From a bacterium (GTDB lineage Bacteria > Cyanobacteriota > Vampirovibrionia > Gastranaerophilales > Gastranaerophilaceae), in assembly GCA_017403285.1 (NCBI GenBank), contig JAFQOI010000047.1, positions 23,608-87,607 of the forward strand: a stretch of DNA of 64,000 bases, read 5' to 3'. Shown in pieces: positions 29,744-38,566 of the stretch. The notes beneath the pieces are model-generated. The model ran no database searches and was not told where the DNA came from. It saw only the letters and a program-made list of their open reading frames with translations. Made by a program: the position numbers and the translations under genes. Position 1 is the stretch's first letter. The number at the start of each line of letters is the position of its first letter.

Positions 29744-30472
29744 CTAAAAACTTGAAGCAGTTATTTTCATAGGACCTTCTGTAGATGCCGATACAAACTG
29801 TTGTGTATAAGGATTATCTTGTTTTAGAAGGTCAGCAGGAGTACCTCTGAATACAATATGTCCATCATATAGCATAATTACTTTATCTGAACATCTTGTT
29901 ATTGTTGACATTTGGTGAGTAACCACAATTGAAGTTGCTTTTGTTTCCGTTCTTAAACGCAAAATGTAATCTTCAATCACTGTAGATGCAACAGGGTCTA
30001 AACCAGCCGTAGGTTCATCATAAAGAATAAATTGAGGTTTTGTAACAATAGCACGAGCAAGACTAACCCTTTTTTGCATACCACCAGAAAGTTCATGGGG
30101 AAACTTATCTTCAATACCTTCAAGTCCTACTGTTTTTAGACTTCTTGCAACAATTTCTTTTATTTCTGCTTTTGTATATTTACCCTTAAACTCTTTTCTT
30201 TCATTCAATGCAAAAGAAATATTATCTAATACATTCAAAGAATCAAACAAAGCAGAATATTGAAATACCATTGCAACATCGCCATTGCCAATATCAATAA
30301 TTCCAGAATCAGGAGACAAAAGCCCACACAATATTTTAAGTATGGTACTTTTTCCCGAACCACTAAATCCGACAATAGAAAGTATTTCCCCCTCTTCCAC
30401 TGTAAAAGAAATATTATCTAATACCTTTTTATTATCGAATACCTTTGTTAAATTTTGAACCTTTATAGCCAT
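29744..30472 (-). CDS. mlaF: MlaF-type ABC transporter ATPase
   Basis: 242 residues. Walker A GFSGSGKST (about residues 35-43), signature LSGGMQKRVSLARA (about 128-141), Walker B LYDEPTAGLDP and the switch histidine in VTHQM. The 'SGGMQKRV' signature is typical of MlaF/Mkl. It powers phospholipid transfer between inner and outer membrane with the permease MlaE and the MCE protein MlaD. It lies 14 bp after mlaE. Confidence 0.93.
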   Translation of the reverse strand: MAIKVQNLTKVFDNKKVLDNISFTVEEGEILSIVGFSGSGKSTILKILCGLLSPDSGIIDIGNGDVAMVFQYSALFDSLNVLDNISFALNERKEFKGKYTKAEIKEIVARSLKTVGLEGIEDKFPHELSGGMQKRVSLARAIVTKPQFILYDEPTAGLDPVASTVIEDYILRLRTETKATSIVVTHQMSTITRCSDKVIMLYDGHIVFRGTPADLLKQDNPYTQQFVSASTEGPMKITASSF

Positions 30473-30486
30473 CTCTTTTTACCTTT

Positions 30487-31299
30487 TTAGACATAAAATG
30501 CTGCTGCAAATATACAGTCAATAATTACAATTGCAACAAAAGACCAAACAACAGCTTTTGTTGTTGCAATACCTACACCTTTCGCTCCGCCAGATGCATC
30601 ATAACCACAACTTGAACTAATTAAACTTATACAAGCACCAAAACAAGCCGATTTAAATAGCATTATATTAATATCTCTAATATATAACCCTTGCCAAACA
30701 GAAGTTATATAGCAAAGCCAAGTAACATCTTTAGCAGCAAACATTGCAGTTAAACCACCTGTTAATATTCCAACTGTTGAAGAAATAACAACTACAAAAG
30801 GCATCATTATGAAACCAGCAAGAACTCTTGGTAAGAACAAATATTGAAATGGAGACACCTTAAGTACATTCATTGCATCTATTTGTTCCGTTACACGCAT
30901 TGTTGCAAGTTCACTTGCTTGAGAAGAGCCTATCATTGATATAATTGCGAAACCTGACATTATAACGCCAATTTCTCTAACCATAGTAAGTGCGACCAAA
31001 AGACCTATATAATCTTTCCCGCCTTGTTTTACCATTTCTGGTGCTATTTGCATTGCAAGAATTATTGCAGTCATTGAAACAATAGAAAGCGTGATTGGCA
31101 AAGAATCAACCGCAAATCTTGAAGATTGTTCCAATAGTTGCTTAAAATTTATTTGAAAAGAAAACAAATATTTTAAAACCTGACAAAATCTAAATGAAAT
31201 ATTGCCAAAAGTTTCCAAAAAATCATGCAAATAATGAAGCAACATGTATATTGCTTTATACGTTATCGTTTCTTTAACATATGATTGTAATTTAGTCAT
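30487..31299 (-). CDS. mlaE: MlaE-family ABC permease
   Basis: 270 residues with five to six hydrophobic helices. The MlaE motif is visible: an 'EIGVIMSGFAIISMIGSSQA' segment, then SELATMRVTEQIDAM (about residues 135-150), and PRVLAGFIMMPFV. It is the membrane part of the phospholipid transporter. It is the first gene of the envelope operon and has its own promoter and an overlapping inverted repeat upstream (31309-31357). The start has an AGAAG Shine-Dalgarno-like sequence. Confidence 0.92.
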   Translation of the reverse strand: MTKLQSYVKETITYKAIYMLLHYLHDFLETFGNISFRFCQVLKYLFSFQINFKQLLEQSSRFAVDSLPITLSIVSMTAIILAMQIAPEMVKQGGKDYIGLLVALTMVREIGVIMSGFAIISMIGSSQASELATMRVTEQIDAMNVLKVSPFQYLFLPRVLAGFIMMPFVVVISSTVGILTGGLTAMFAAKDVTWLCYITSVWQGLYIRDINIMLFKSACFGACISLISSSCGYDASGGAKGVGIATTKAVVWSFVAIVIIDCIFAAAFYV

Positions 31300-31308
31300 T
31301 GCTTCTAC

Positions 31309-31331
31309 AATAGTTCACTTACAGAACTATT
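31309..31331 (-). repeat. 8-bp inverted repeat overlapping the mlaE promoter
   Basis: AATAGTTC (31309-31316) / GAACTATT (31324-31331) with a 7-nt spacer. It overlaps the -10 element and the predicted start site, so it could be an operator or a 5' hairpin in the leader. Confidence 0.6.
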
Positions 31332-31357
31332 ATAGCCCAATAAATTTTGCATTGCAA
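31329..31357 (-). promoter_or_regulatory. promoter of the mlaE-mlaF-mlaD-lpxK-GT9 operon
   Basis: On the minus strand TTGCAA (31357-31352), 17 nt, TATAAT (31334-31329): a good housekeeping-sigma match. The predicted start is near 31322, within the inverted repeat. Confidence 0.7.
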
Positions 31358-31366
31358 AACTACTAC

Positions 31367-32335
31367 TTAACTTTCAAAAAGAAAACATCTAACATTGTGA
31401 GATGGGGAAATTTCCTTAAGACTTGGTTTTTCACATTTACATTTTTTAAAAGCATAAGGACATCTCGTATGAAATTTACAACCCTTTGGTGGATTTTGGG
31501 GAGAAGGAATATCTCCAGATAATAAAATCTTTTTATTTTTTTTATCTTCACTTATAACTGGAACAGCACTCAAAAGTGCTTCTGAATACGGATGTTTGTG
31601 ATTACTAAAAAACTCTTCTTTTGAAGCAATTTCTACAATTTCCCCCAAATACATAACTGCAATTCTATCAGATATATATTTTACAACACTTAAATCATGT
31701 GAAATAAAAAGCATTGTAAGATTAAGGTGTTTTTTTAAATCAATTAATAAATTAACAATTTGAGCCTGAATACTAACATCCAAAGCACTAACCGGCTCAT
31801 CTGCAACTATAAATGAAGGATTAAGAATTATCGCTCTGGCAATAGCAATTCTTTGTCTTTGTCCACCAGAAAATTCATGTGGATATCTATCCAAAACATC
31901 CTCTGACAAGCCTGTAATTTCAAGTATATTTTTTATCCTTAAATTTATTTCATCTTTATCTTTTATCCCATGTATAACAAATGGTTCTTTTAATAGATGA
32001 TATATTTTCATCCTTGGATTAAGACTCATATACGGATTTTGAAAAATCAACTGAGACTGTTTTCTAAATGATTTTAATTCTTTCTTTGTTTTTTGAAGAA
32101 TATTTTTTCCATCAAATAAGACTTCACCAGATGTTGGATTTAGTAATTTTAAAATACTATTACCTAAAGTAGATTTTCCGCTACCTGATTCGCCAACAAG
32201 AGCAAGTATTTCATTTTCATAAATATCTATACTCACGTCATTTAAAGCATAAACATACCCTTTTATATTTCCCATAACCCCATCTAAAAGGGGATAGTGC
32301 ATATTTAGATTTTTTATCTCAAAAAGCTTTTTCAT
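31367..32335 (-). CDS. oligopeptide/dipeptide ABC transporter ATPase (OppF/DppF-type)
   Basis: 322 residues. Walker A GESGSGKST (about residues 49-57), signature FSGGQRQRIAIARA, Walker B FIVADEPVSALD, and the C-terminal oligopeptide-transporter domain with the Cys pattern C-K-F-H-T-R-C-P and K-K-C-K-C ending in VRC. In characterised systems OppF works with OppD, OppB, OppC and a binding protein. None of these is adjacent, so it must pair with proteins encoded elsewhere or is a remnant. A TATAAT lies 7 nt before the ATG on the minus strand and there is no Shine-Dalgarno sequence, so a leaderless or near-leaderless mRNA is possible. Confidence 0.88.
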   Translation of the reverse strand: MKKLFEIKNLNMHYPLLDGVMGNIKGYVYALNDVSIDIYENEILALVGESGSGKSTLGNSILKLLNPTSGEVLFDGKNILQKTKKELKSFRKQSQLIFQNPYMSLNPRMKIYHLLKEPFVIHGIKDKDEINLRIKNILEITGLSEDVLDRYPHEFSGGQRQRIAIARAIILNPSFIVADEPVSALDVSIQAQIVNLLIDLKKHLNLTMLFISHDLSVVKYISDRIAVMYLGEIVEIASKEEFFSNHKHPYSEALLSAVPVISEDKKNKKILLSGDIPSPQNPPKGCKFHTRCPYAFKKCKCEKPSLKEISPSHNVRCFLFES

Positions 32336-32384
32336 AGAAGTAATTATATATTATTTTTTTCTTTTAATTAATAGGTCAATTTAA

Positions 32385-34034
32385 TTAATTAATACGAAAA
32401 TCACACTTTGCCCATAAATTATCTTTTTCTTGTACAAAATGCTGTTGAAACAAATCCTGTACAGTTGCGCCAAAATATTCAGACCTATTTTTTAATTTTT
32501 TAATAGCAGTTATTTGTGATTTATTAAAATATTTTTCTACGTTCGCAATTTTATAAGTTTTGCGCAAATCAACAGGCTCATTCGTATTAGAAAGAATTAT
32601 ATATTGAGAAATTTCTTCAAATGATTTACACTCTTCTATCGCTTTTATTATTTTTTGTCTATCTATCACCAGTCCAGAATAATGAATTATCGGATTTTTT
32701 TGAGGTTTTGTCCTACTAAATAACATATTATCAATTACCATAAAAATTAGCTCTATACCGTTAACATCAGTGAGCATTATTTGCCCATCATCTTCTTTTA
32801 TACCAGCAAGAACATTTTTAATATCAAATGAAGAAACTGATGGTTCATCAGAAACTTCTATAGGGTGCCTTATTGCAGAAGCATTAATTGCGAATATATC
32901 AACAGATGCATCTTTCTTTTTAATTTCAGCCAAAACTGAATCTGTTATAAAATTTGCCAGAAAACTATTTCCCTCTCTAACCCCTTTATCGTCCAATATT
33001 TCAACATCAGGATTATCCGCCCTGACAGAATATATTTTTTCTATATCTTTTGCCAATAACTTATGATAAAAATGGAATAAAGGTCCCCTTCTTTTATTTT
33101 TAGAAGCATCAAAATCAAACAAACGCATTGCATCTATTTGACCATTATCACCAATTTCTATCTTAGCATTTGCAATTTTTTGAAAATCTTTTGAAAGAGG
33201 AATAATAGGTGTTCTATTAACAACTCTAGTTTTAGTTTTATGTTCATGCCCATCAAAGGCAATATCTATATCAGATATTCTCGCTAGATTATCCGCCAAG
33301 TCAGCACCGGCGTGGCTAAGAAAAATAACAATACCATTCGGATTTTCATTTTTAAATTTAGCTATTCTATCGGCACATTCATTTAAAGTGTTTTGATAAT
33401 CATCAATTTCAATATTAGCCAATGGTTTATCATTTAAATCAGTCAACGAAATACCATCCAATTCCTTTTGATACATTTTTAAATTAACTGGCATAACAGC
33501 AAGGAATAAGAGTTTATGTTTTAAATTAGGATTTTTATCGTCCTCAACGTCAATTACTTTTTCATTAAAAATTTTATTTCCACTTATGCTTTTTGATAAA
33601 TTATAAGATTCTTCTAAATTTAAATTTGAAGCAATTATATCAGCATCAACCCCAGACAATATTTCATCTAAAAGAAAAACACCTCCATCAAACTCGTGAT
33701 TACCAAGGGTAAAAAGCGTTTTTGTATTTTTAACCAATTCCTTTATTTGTGCAAAAAATTCATTCAACATTGTAAGTTGAAAACCAGCCAAAGGTTTTTT
33801 AGGATCAGTTATATATCCTTTTTTTCCACCATTCATAAACCAATCACCACAAACAGCAATTATATTTGCACAACCTTTGTTTTCGGTATAGAAAATATCA
33901 CTCTTTCTTTTTCGCATCTCCTCAAGCGCACTATTAGAAAGAAGCAACTCTCCGTGAGTATCTGATATAGCATTTATGCTCACATAAGCGGCTTTAAACG
34001 ATGGTTTAACGCTTTGAATGCTTTGAATATTCAT
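32385..34034 (-). CDS. 5'-nucleotidase/UshA-like metallophosphoesterase, no signal peptide
   Basis: 549 residues. The calcineurin-like motifs are in order: SDTHGE (about 24-29), CGDWF, LGNHEFDGG, LSHAGAD and FDGHEHK. The C-terminal half resembles the 5'-nucleotidase substrate domain (for example 'NASAIRHPI' and 'IHYSGLVID'). Relatives are usually exported, but this N-terminus is MNIQSIQSVKPSFKAAY, without a signal peptide. It carries instead the 'PSFKA' motif seen in other proteins here. It probably hydrolyses nucleotides or related phosphoesters; the site of action is open. The -10 TATTAT lies exactly 6 nt before the ATG. Confidence 0.8.
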   Translation of the reverse strand: MNIQSIQSVKPSFKAAYVSINAISDTHGELLLSNSALEEMRKRKSDIFYTENKGCANIIAVCGDWFMNGGKKGYITDPKKPLAGFQLTMLNEFFAQIKELVKNTKTLFTLGNHEFDGGVFLLDEILSGVDADIIASNLNLEESYNLSKSISGNKIFNEKVIDVEDDKNPNLKHKLLFLAVMPVNLKMYQKELDGISLTDLNDKPLANIEIDDYQNTLNECADRIAKFKNENPNGIVIFLSHAGADLADNLARISDIDIAFDGHEHKTKTRVVNRTPIIPLSKDFQKIANAKIEIGDNGQIDAMRLFDFDASKNKRRGPLFHFYHKLLAKDIEKIYSVRADNPDVEILDDKGVREGNSFLANFITDSVLAEIKKKDASVDIFAINASAIRHPIEVSDEPSVSSFDIKNVLAGIKEDDGQIMLTDVNGIELIFMVIDNMLFSRTKPQKNPIIHYSGLVIDRQKIIKAIEECKSFEEISQYIILSNTNEPVDLRKTYKIANVEKYFNKSQITAIKKLKNRSEYFGATVQDLFQQHFVQEKDNLWAKCDFRIN

Positions 34035-34040
34035 ACTGAA

Positions 34041-34046
34041 ATAATA
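34041..34046 (-). promoter_or_regulatory. -10 element, leaderless arrangement
   Basis: TATTAT on the minus strand, then TTCAGT, then the ATG at 34034. No Shine-Dalgarno sequence. Confidence 0.5.
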
Positions 34047-34183
34047 TCTAAAAATAAGTTTTGTTGTTGATTTGATAATTACTTTTTACAAAATTTATAA
34101 ATTTAAACAAAGACAAATTAAATCCTTACGCTAATTACTTTGTCCCTTTTACATGCTATAATTTCCCAAAAAGGAAATTCAAT

Positions 34184-35236
34184 ATGTTTTTTAATAAAGG
34201 AATAAATTTCAAAAATATACTGTTTATATTATTAATAATATTTTTAATTTGGTTTATTGGACAAATACAAAATACTGCACTTTTAGCATTTGGCTCTTTT
34301 GTACTAGCCTGCTCACTTCGACCCATCGTTGATAAACTTGAAAAACATATGAAAAGAGAATTAGCATCTACAATTGTTATAATTGGTGCGATTTTGGGTT
34401 TTCTTTTATTTTTAGTCCCAATTGTAACTATCGCTTTGCAAGAAATTCATCAACTTATTGCAAAAGTCCCACAATTGATAAGTAATACCCTAAGTTTTTT
34501 AAACAACAAAACAATAATGGGGAAAGCAATAATAGAATATATAGATATAAGCGCAATAACAACATCCTCTTCACAATTTGCGTCAGGATTAGTTAATAAA
34601 TCTATTAACTTTACTCTTGCAATATTAGAAGTAATAACAATTGTAATAACAATGGGCGTAATTGTATTTTATATGGTTAATGAAAAAAATCTCATTAGAA
34701 ATGCGGTTATAGTAATGTTCCCATCAAAATTAAAATCTCGTGCACAAGAAATTTATACAAATATAGAAAACAAAGTTGGTGGATACGTTATTGCCCAAGT
34801 ACTATCAATGTCGACAGTAGCAATATTTACAGCAATAGGATTAATGTTTTTAAATGTAGAATATGCACTACTTTTAGGTTTAATTGCTGGAATATTAGAC
34901 ATTATTCCAATTGTAGGACCTACACTAGCTCTCATTTTGGGATTATTAAGCGCATCACCACATGGTATAATTGTCGTTCTTCTCACATTTGCAATATATA
35001 TGATTGCACAATGGATATCAAACAATTTTATAAGACCCCTCGTATTTGGGAAATTTTTAGATTTACATCCAATAATAATCATTTTCTCATTCCTCATTGC
35101 AGCACAATTTTTAGGTGTATGGGGAGTAATTCTATCGCCAGCAATTGCCGCACTACTACTTATATTGTTTGATGAATTATACCTAAAAACAATTAATCCA
35201 CAAAAGAAAGATAGAGAAGAAGAGATAGAAAAATAA
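34184..35236 (+). CDS. AI-2E family transporter (PerM/TqsA-type membrane protein)
   Basis: 350 residues with seven to eight hydrophobic helices. The family features are an N-terminal helix pair ('FGSFVLACSLRPIVDKLEKH'), a central amphipathic region, and the conserved C-terminal part 'GLIAGILDIIPIVGPTLALI' followed by 'LHPIIIIFSFLIAAQFLGVWG'. Members have been linked to autoinducer-2 export or Na+/H+ antiport; the substrate here is unknown. An extended -10 (TGCTATAAT) and an AAGGAAA Shine-Dalgarno sequence precede the ATG. Its stop overlaps the next start by one base (TAATG), so the two genes are translationally coupled. Confidence 0.85.
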   Translation: MFFNKGINFKNILFILLIIFLIWFIGQIQNTALLAFGSFVLACSLRPIVDKLEKHMKRELASTIVIIGAILGFLLFLVPIVTIALQEIHQLIAKVPQLISNTLSFLNNKTIMGKAIIEYIDISAITTSSSQFASGLVNKSINFTLAILEVITIVITMGVIVFYMVNEKNLIRNAVIVMFPSKLKSRAQEIYTNIENKVGGYVIAQVLSMSTVAIFTAIGLMFLNVEYALLLGLIAGILDIIPIVGPTLALILGLLSASPHGIIVVLLTFAIYMIAQWISNNFIRPLVFGKFLDLHPIIIIFSFLIAAQFLGVWGVILSPAIAALLLILFDELYLKTINPQKKDREEEIEK

Positions 35237-36780
35237 TGTCAGAAATATTCTTATATTCAACAGGGGAAAAAACTCAAACAAAATTAAATGTATGGTGCGC
35301 TTTTCCTGCTATCTATAATTTTGGCATGTCTTCACTAGGCTATCTAACTGTTTTCAAATATATAGATTGTATAAAAAATGTTTTTGCAGAAAGAATATTC
35401 ACTGATACAGAAAAAACTCTATTAAGAAGTTCAGAAGTTGATTTGCTTTCTTTTTCCTTTTCTTTTGAATTAGATTATCTTGGTATTTTATCAATTTTAG
35501 AGAAATACAACATTCCATTTTTATCACAAGATAGAAACGAAAATCATCCTATTATATATGCTGGCGGACCAGTTGTAAGTGCAAATCCTGAGCCCTTTGC
35601 ACAATTTTTTGATTTTATTATGGTAGGCGACGCTGAACCAACAATAAAAAAAATAATGGATATATTAATAGAACATAAAGATGAAACAAAAAAAGAAAAA
35701 CTTAAAAGATTAAAAGAAATTGATGGCATTTACATTCCATCAATGCCTAATACAGTTAAAAAAATATCAGCAGAACCAAAAGAAAGCACCTATACCCCAA
35801 TTCTTACAGAAAATAGTTTCTTCCCAAATACATTTATTGTTGAGGTAGAAAGGGGTTGCCCTCAAAACTGTGCATTTTGCCTTACTTCTTTCATAAATAA
35901 TCCTGTCAGATATTTTCCTTATGAAGATATAATCGATAAAATAGAATTAGGACTTAAATATACTAATAAAATCGCATTACTTGGCGCACTTACCTGTGCC
36001 CACCCACGGATTGATGACATCTCACAATATATAATTGATAAAATAAAATCCGGCATGAAAATTGAAGTTTCAATTTCATCATTAAGAGCAGATTATGTTT
36101 CGGATAAAACTCTAGAAATGCTACATTTAGCAGGACAAAGAACTGGAACCATCGCAATTGAAGCAGGAACTGAACGATTAAGAAACGTTATTAATAAGCG
36201 TCTTTCTGACAATAATATTTTGGACTTGGCTGATAAAATGGTTAAACATGGTTTTTCAGGACTGAAAATATATGGAATACTGGGACTTCCAACTGAAACA
36301 AAAGAAGATTTAGACGCATTTGTTAGCCTATGCAAAAAAATAAAAGAAAAACACAAAGGATTTACTCTTATCCCTAGTTTTTCAACATTTGTGCCAAAAG
36401 CACAAACTCCATTTCAATATGCAAAAAGAGAAGATACAAAAACACTGGAAAAGAAAAATGAATACATTAAAAAAGAATTTGCAAAAATAGGGATAAAAGC
36501 AAGAACAGGAAGCGCAAAATGGGATTATATACAAGCACTTCTTTCTAGAGGTACAAGCGACTTAACTCCATATCTTATAGATGTTTATAAAAATGGTGGC
36601 AGTGTTGGTTCATTTAAAAATGTGTACAAAGAATATGTAAAATCAAAAAAACTTCCACCATCTGATGAAATTGCATTAAATGAATTTGCGGAAAATAAAA
36701 ATCCGGCATGGGATTTTATAAAATACCCAAAAACTCAAGATACCTTAAACTTCGAATATAAAAGGCTTTTAAACATATAA
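35236..36780 (+). CDS. B12-binding-domain radical SAM protein
   Basis: 514 residues. The N-terminal part (about 1-160) looks like a cobalamin-binding-type Rossmann region ('YAGGPVVSANPEPFAQFFDFIMVGDAE'-like sequence, in pieces). The radical SAM cluster motif C-P-Q-N-C-A-F-C (CxxxCxxC) is near residues 211-218, and ISSLRADYV and IAIEAGTERLR follow. The C-terminal region is basic. The reaction is unknown; relatives act in methylthiolation or methylation, or are uncharacterised. It is coupled to the upstream permease gene by a 1-bp overlap. Confidence 0.82.
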   Translation: MSEIFLYSTGEKTQTKLNVWCAFPAIYNFGMSSLGYLTVFKYIDCIKNVFAERIFTDTEKTLLRSSEVDLLSFSFSFELDYLGILSILEKYNIPFLSQDRNENHPIIYAGGPVVSANPEPFAQFFDFIMVGDAEPTIKKIMDILIEHKDETKKEKLKRLKEIDGIYIPSMPNTVKKISAEPKESTYTPILTENSFFPNTFIVEVERGCPQNCAFCLTSFINNPVRYFPYEDIIDKIELGLKYTNKIALLGALTCAHPRIDDISQYIIDKIKSGMKIEVSISSLRADYVSDKTLEMLHLAGQRTGTIAIEAGTERLRNVINKRLSDNNILDLADKMVKHGFSGLKIYGILGLPTETKEDLDAFVSLCKKIKEKHKGFTLIPSFSTFVPKAQTPFQYAKREDTKTLEKKNEYIKKEFAKIGIKARTGSAKWDYIQALLSRGTSDLTPYLIDVYKNGGSVGSFKNVYKEYVKSKKLPPSDEIALNEFAENKNPAWDFIKYPKTQDTLNFEYKRLLNI

Positions 36781-36824
36781 CAAAATTTGTATTAACAAAA
36801 ATTAATATTTATTTTTTTGAACAC

Positions 36825-36852
36825 TTGACAAATTATTAATATATGTCATACT
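36825..36852 (+). promoter_or_regulatory. promoter of a putative small RNA
   Basis: Perfect TTGACA (36825-36830), 16 nt, CATACT (36847-36852). It is one of the best -35 elements in the window yet has no protein gene directly downstream. Confidence 0.55.
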
Positions 36853-36858
36853 AATAAT

Positions 36859-36990
36859 GTAAGATTTAAGTGTAAGCAAAACACTAAATGAAACATTACA
36901 ACCCCGAACACATATAAACTCCTAAATAATAAACACAAAAGAGACCATTAGGATGCAGAAATAGACCACTTAACCAAGTGGCTTTTTTTT
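36859..36990 (+). ncRNA. putative small RNA, about 130 nt
   Basis: Bounded by the TTGACA promoter and an intrinsic terminator. It holds no open frame longer than a 9-codon ATG frame at 36888-36917 (M-K-H-Y-N-P-E-H-I), which lacks a Shine-Dalgarno sequence. It could be a trans-acting sRNA or an attenuated leader of purA. I do not recognise a known RNA family. Confidence 0.4.
36966..36990 (+). terminator. intrinsic terminator
   Basis: Stem CCACTT (36966-36971) / AAGTGG (36976-36981) with loop AACC, then C and eight T. It lies about 280 bp before purA. Confidence 0.8.
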
Positions 36991-37061
36991 GGGAAAAAAT
37001 AGATTTTTAGCAAAAAGATTATATTTTTCTCATCAAAAATAAGAAATGCATAACTTTAAGT

Positions 37062-37082
37062 GTTAAAAATACAATTTTTAAC
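37062..37082 (+). repeat. perfect 9-bp inverted repeat upstream of purA
   Basis: GTTAAAAAT-ACA-ATTTTTAAC. It is all AT except the outer G/C pair. It could be a protein-binding palindrome; it lies 125 bp upstream of the purA -35 element. Confidence 0.6.
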
Positions 37083-37206
37083 AGGGAAGTGAGTTATTTT
37101 CGATTATCCACTAGTTATAAAACCTATTTTTCATTTTTTTTGCTAGTAAATTAATTTTTTTTAATTTAGTATCGTAAAATTTTAATCGAGCATACTTAAC
37201 GATAAG

Positions 37207-37235
37207 TTTCACATGATAATACTTTGTTCTATAAT
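37207..37235 (+). promoter_or_regulatory. probable purA promoter
   Basis: TTTCAC (37207-37212), 17 nt, TATAAT (37230-37235). This predicts a leader of about 29 nt carrying the AGGAAAGGA Shine-Dalgarno sequence. Confidence 0.6.
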
Positions 37236-37270
37236 CAAAAAGTAGAAGTTGTCTTAGGAAAGGACATTTT

Positions 37271-38566
37271 ATGAAAAATACTGTTGTTGTGGGAGCACAA
37301 TGGGGGGATGAAGGTAAAGCCAAAATTACCGATTTATTAGCAGAATATGCTGACGTTATCATAAGATATCAAGGCGGTTGCAATGCTGGGCATACAGTTG
37401 TTGCTAATAATGAAACATATAAATTTCATCTTATCCCATCCGGGGTATTATACAAAAATAAATTTTGTTTTATAGGTGCAGGAACTGTAATACATCCCGA
37501 AACATTTCTTGAAGAAACAAACGAATTAAAAGAAAGAGGAGTTGATCTTTCTTCTTTAAAAATAAGTCCTTTAGCATCAATAACATTACCTTATCATATT
37601 GATATAGATGGGATTAGTGAAAGTTCTTCAGGAAAGAATAAAATTGGAACAACAAAAAAGGGGATTGGACCGACATATTCAGATAAAATAGGCAGATACG
37701 GACTCAAAATTCAAGATTTATATGATGAAGAAGCATTAAATGAAAGATTAGATGCTATTCTTCCATTAAAAAATAAAATTCTTGAAAAGGTATTTGGGAC
37801 AAAAACATATTCAAAAGAAGAAATGATTGAATATTGTAAAAAATACGCTGAAATTTTTAGACCATACGTATGCAACGAGTGGGTAGACAAACTTTCTAGT
37901 GCGCTAAAAGAAGATAAAAAAATATTATTTGAAGGTGCACAAGGCATTATGCTTGATATCGATTATGGTACATATCCATACGTTACAAGTTCAAATCCAA
38001 TAGCAGGCGGTGCTGGTACAGGAAGCGGCATTGGACCAACACATATAGATAACGTTATAGGTGTTACAAAAGCATATATAACAAGAGTTGGAGAAGGACC
38101 ATTTATTACCGAACTTACCGACGAAACAGGTGAAAAAATCAGAACAATTGGTGGCGAATTTGGCACAACGACGGGAAGACCAAGACGTTGCGGTTGGTTC
38201 GATGCTGTCTTATCTAGATATTGTGTTTTGGTTGGTGGGCTTACTCAAATGGCAATAACAAAAATAGATGTATTAAACGACTTCGACGAATTAAAAGTTT
38301 GCGTCGCATACAAAGACACTAGAGATGGAAAAATTCACAAAGACTATCCTACAAACATAAATATGCACAAATATTTAGAACCAGTTTATGAAACATTCAA
38401 AGGATGGAAATCAGATTTATCACAAATTAAAGATATTAAAGATTTCCCAGAAAATGCAAAAATTTATTTAAATAAACTTGAAGAATTAGTAGGCATTCCA
38501 ATAAAAATCGTAAGTGTTGGACCAGACAGGGATCAAACTATAATTCTTGAAAATCCATTTGCATAA
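37271..38566 (+). CDS. purA: adenylosuccinate synthetase
   Basis: 431 residues, the normal length. GTP-binding loop GAQWGDEGKAK at residues about 8-18 with catalytic Asp in WGDEGK, HTVVAN near residue 41, KKGIGPTYSDK near 130 and TTTGRPRRCGW near 300. It joins aspartate to IMP with GTP hydrolysis, the first committed step to AMP. The residue GK-A-K deviates slightly from the common GKGK. A strong AGGAAAGGA Shine-Dalgarno sequence precedes the ATG, and a strong bidirectional terminator follows the stop. Confidence 0.96.
   Translation: MKNTVVVGAQWGDEGKAKITDLLAEYADVIIRYQGGCNAGHTVVANNETYKFHLIPSGVLYKNKFCFIGAGTVIHPETFLEETNELKERGVDLSSLKISPLASITLPYHIDIDGISESSSGKNKIGTTKKGIGPTYSDKIGRYGLKIQDLYDEEALNERLDAILPLKNKILEKVFGTKTYSKEEMIEYCKKYAEIFRPYVCNEWVDKLSSALKEDKKILFEGAQGIMLDIDYGTYPYVTSSNPIAGGAGTGSGIGPTHIDNVIGVTKAYITRVGEGPFITELTDETGEKIRTIGGEFGTTTGRPRRCGWFDAVLSRYCVLVGGLTQMAITKIDVLNDFDELKVCVAYKDTRDGKIHKDYPTNINMHKYLEPVYETFKGWKSDLSQIKDIKDFPENAKIYLNKLEELVGIPIKIVSVGPDRDQTIILENPFA

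Larger units (their letters stand above)
36781..37270 (+). other. 490-bp intergenic region with a small-RNA-like unit and the purA promoter
   Basis: No protein gene of normal size. In order it holds a promoter-like pair (36825-36852), a terminator (36966-36990), a perfect inverted repeat (37062-37082) and a purA promoter (37207-37235); each is listed separately. The rest is plain AT-rich sequence in which I see nothing. Confidence 0.7.
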
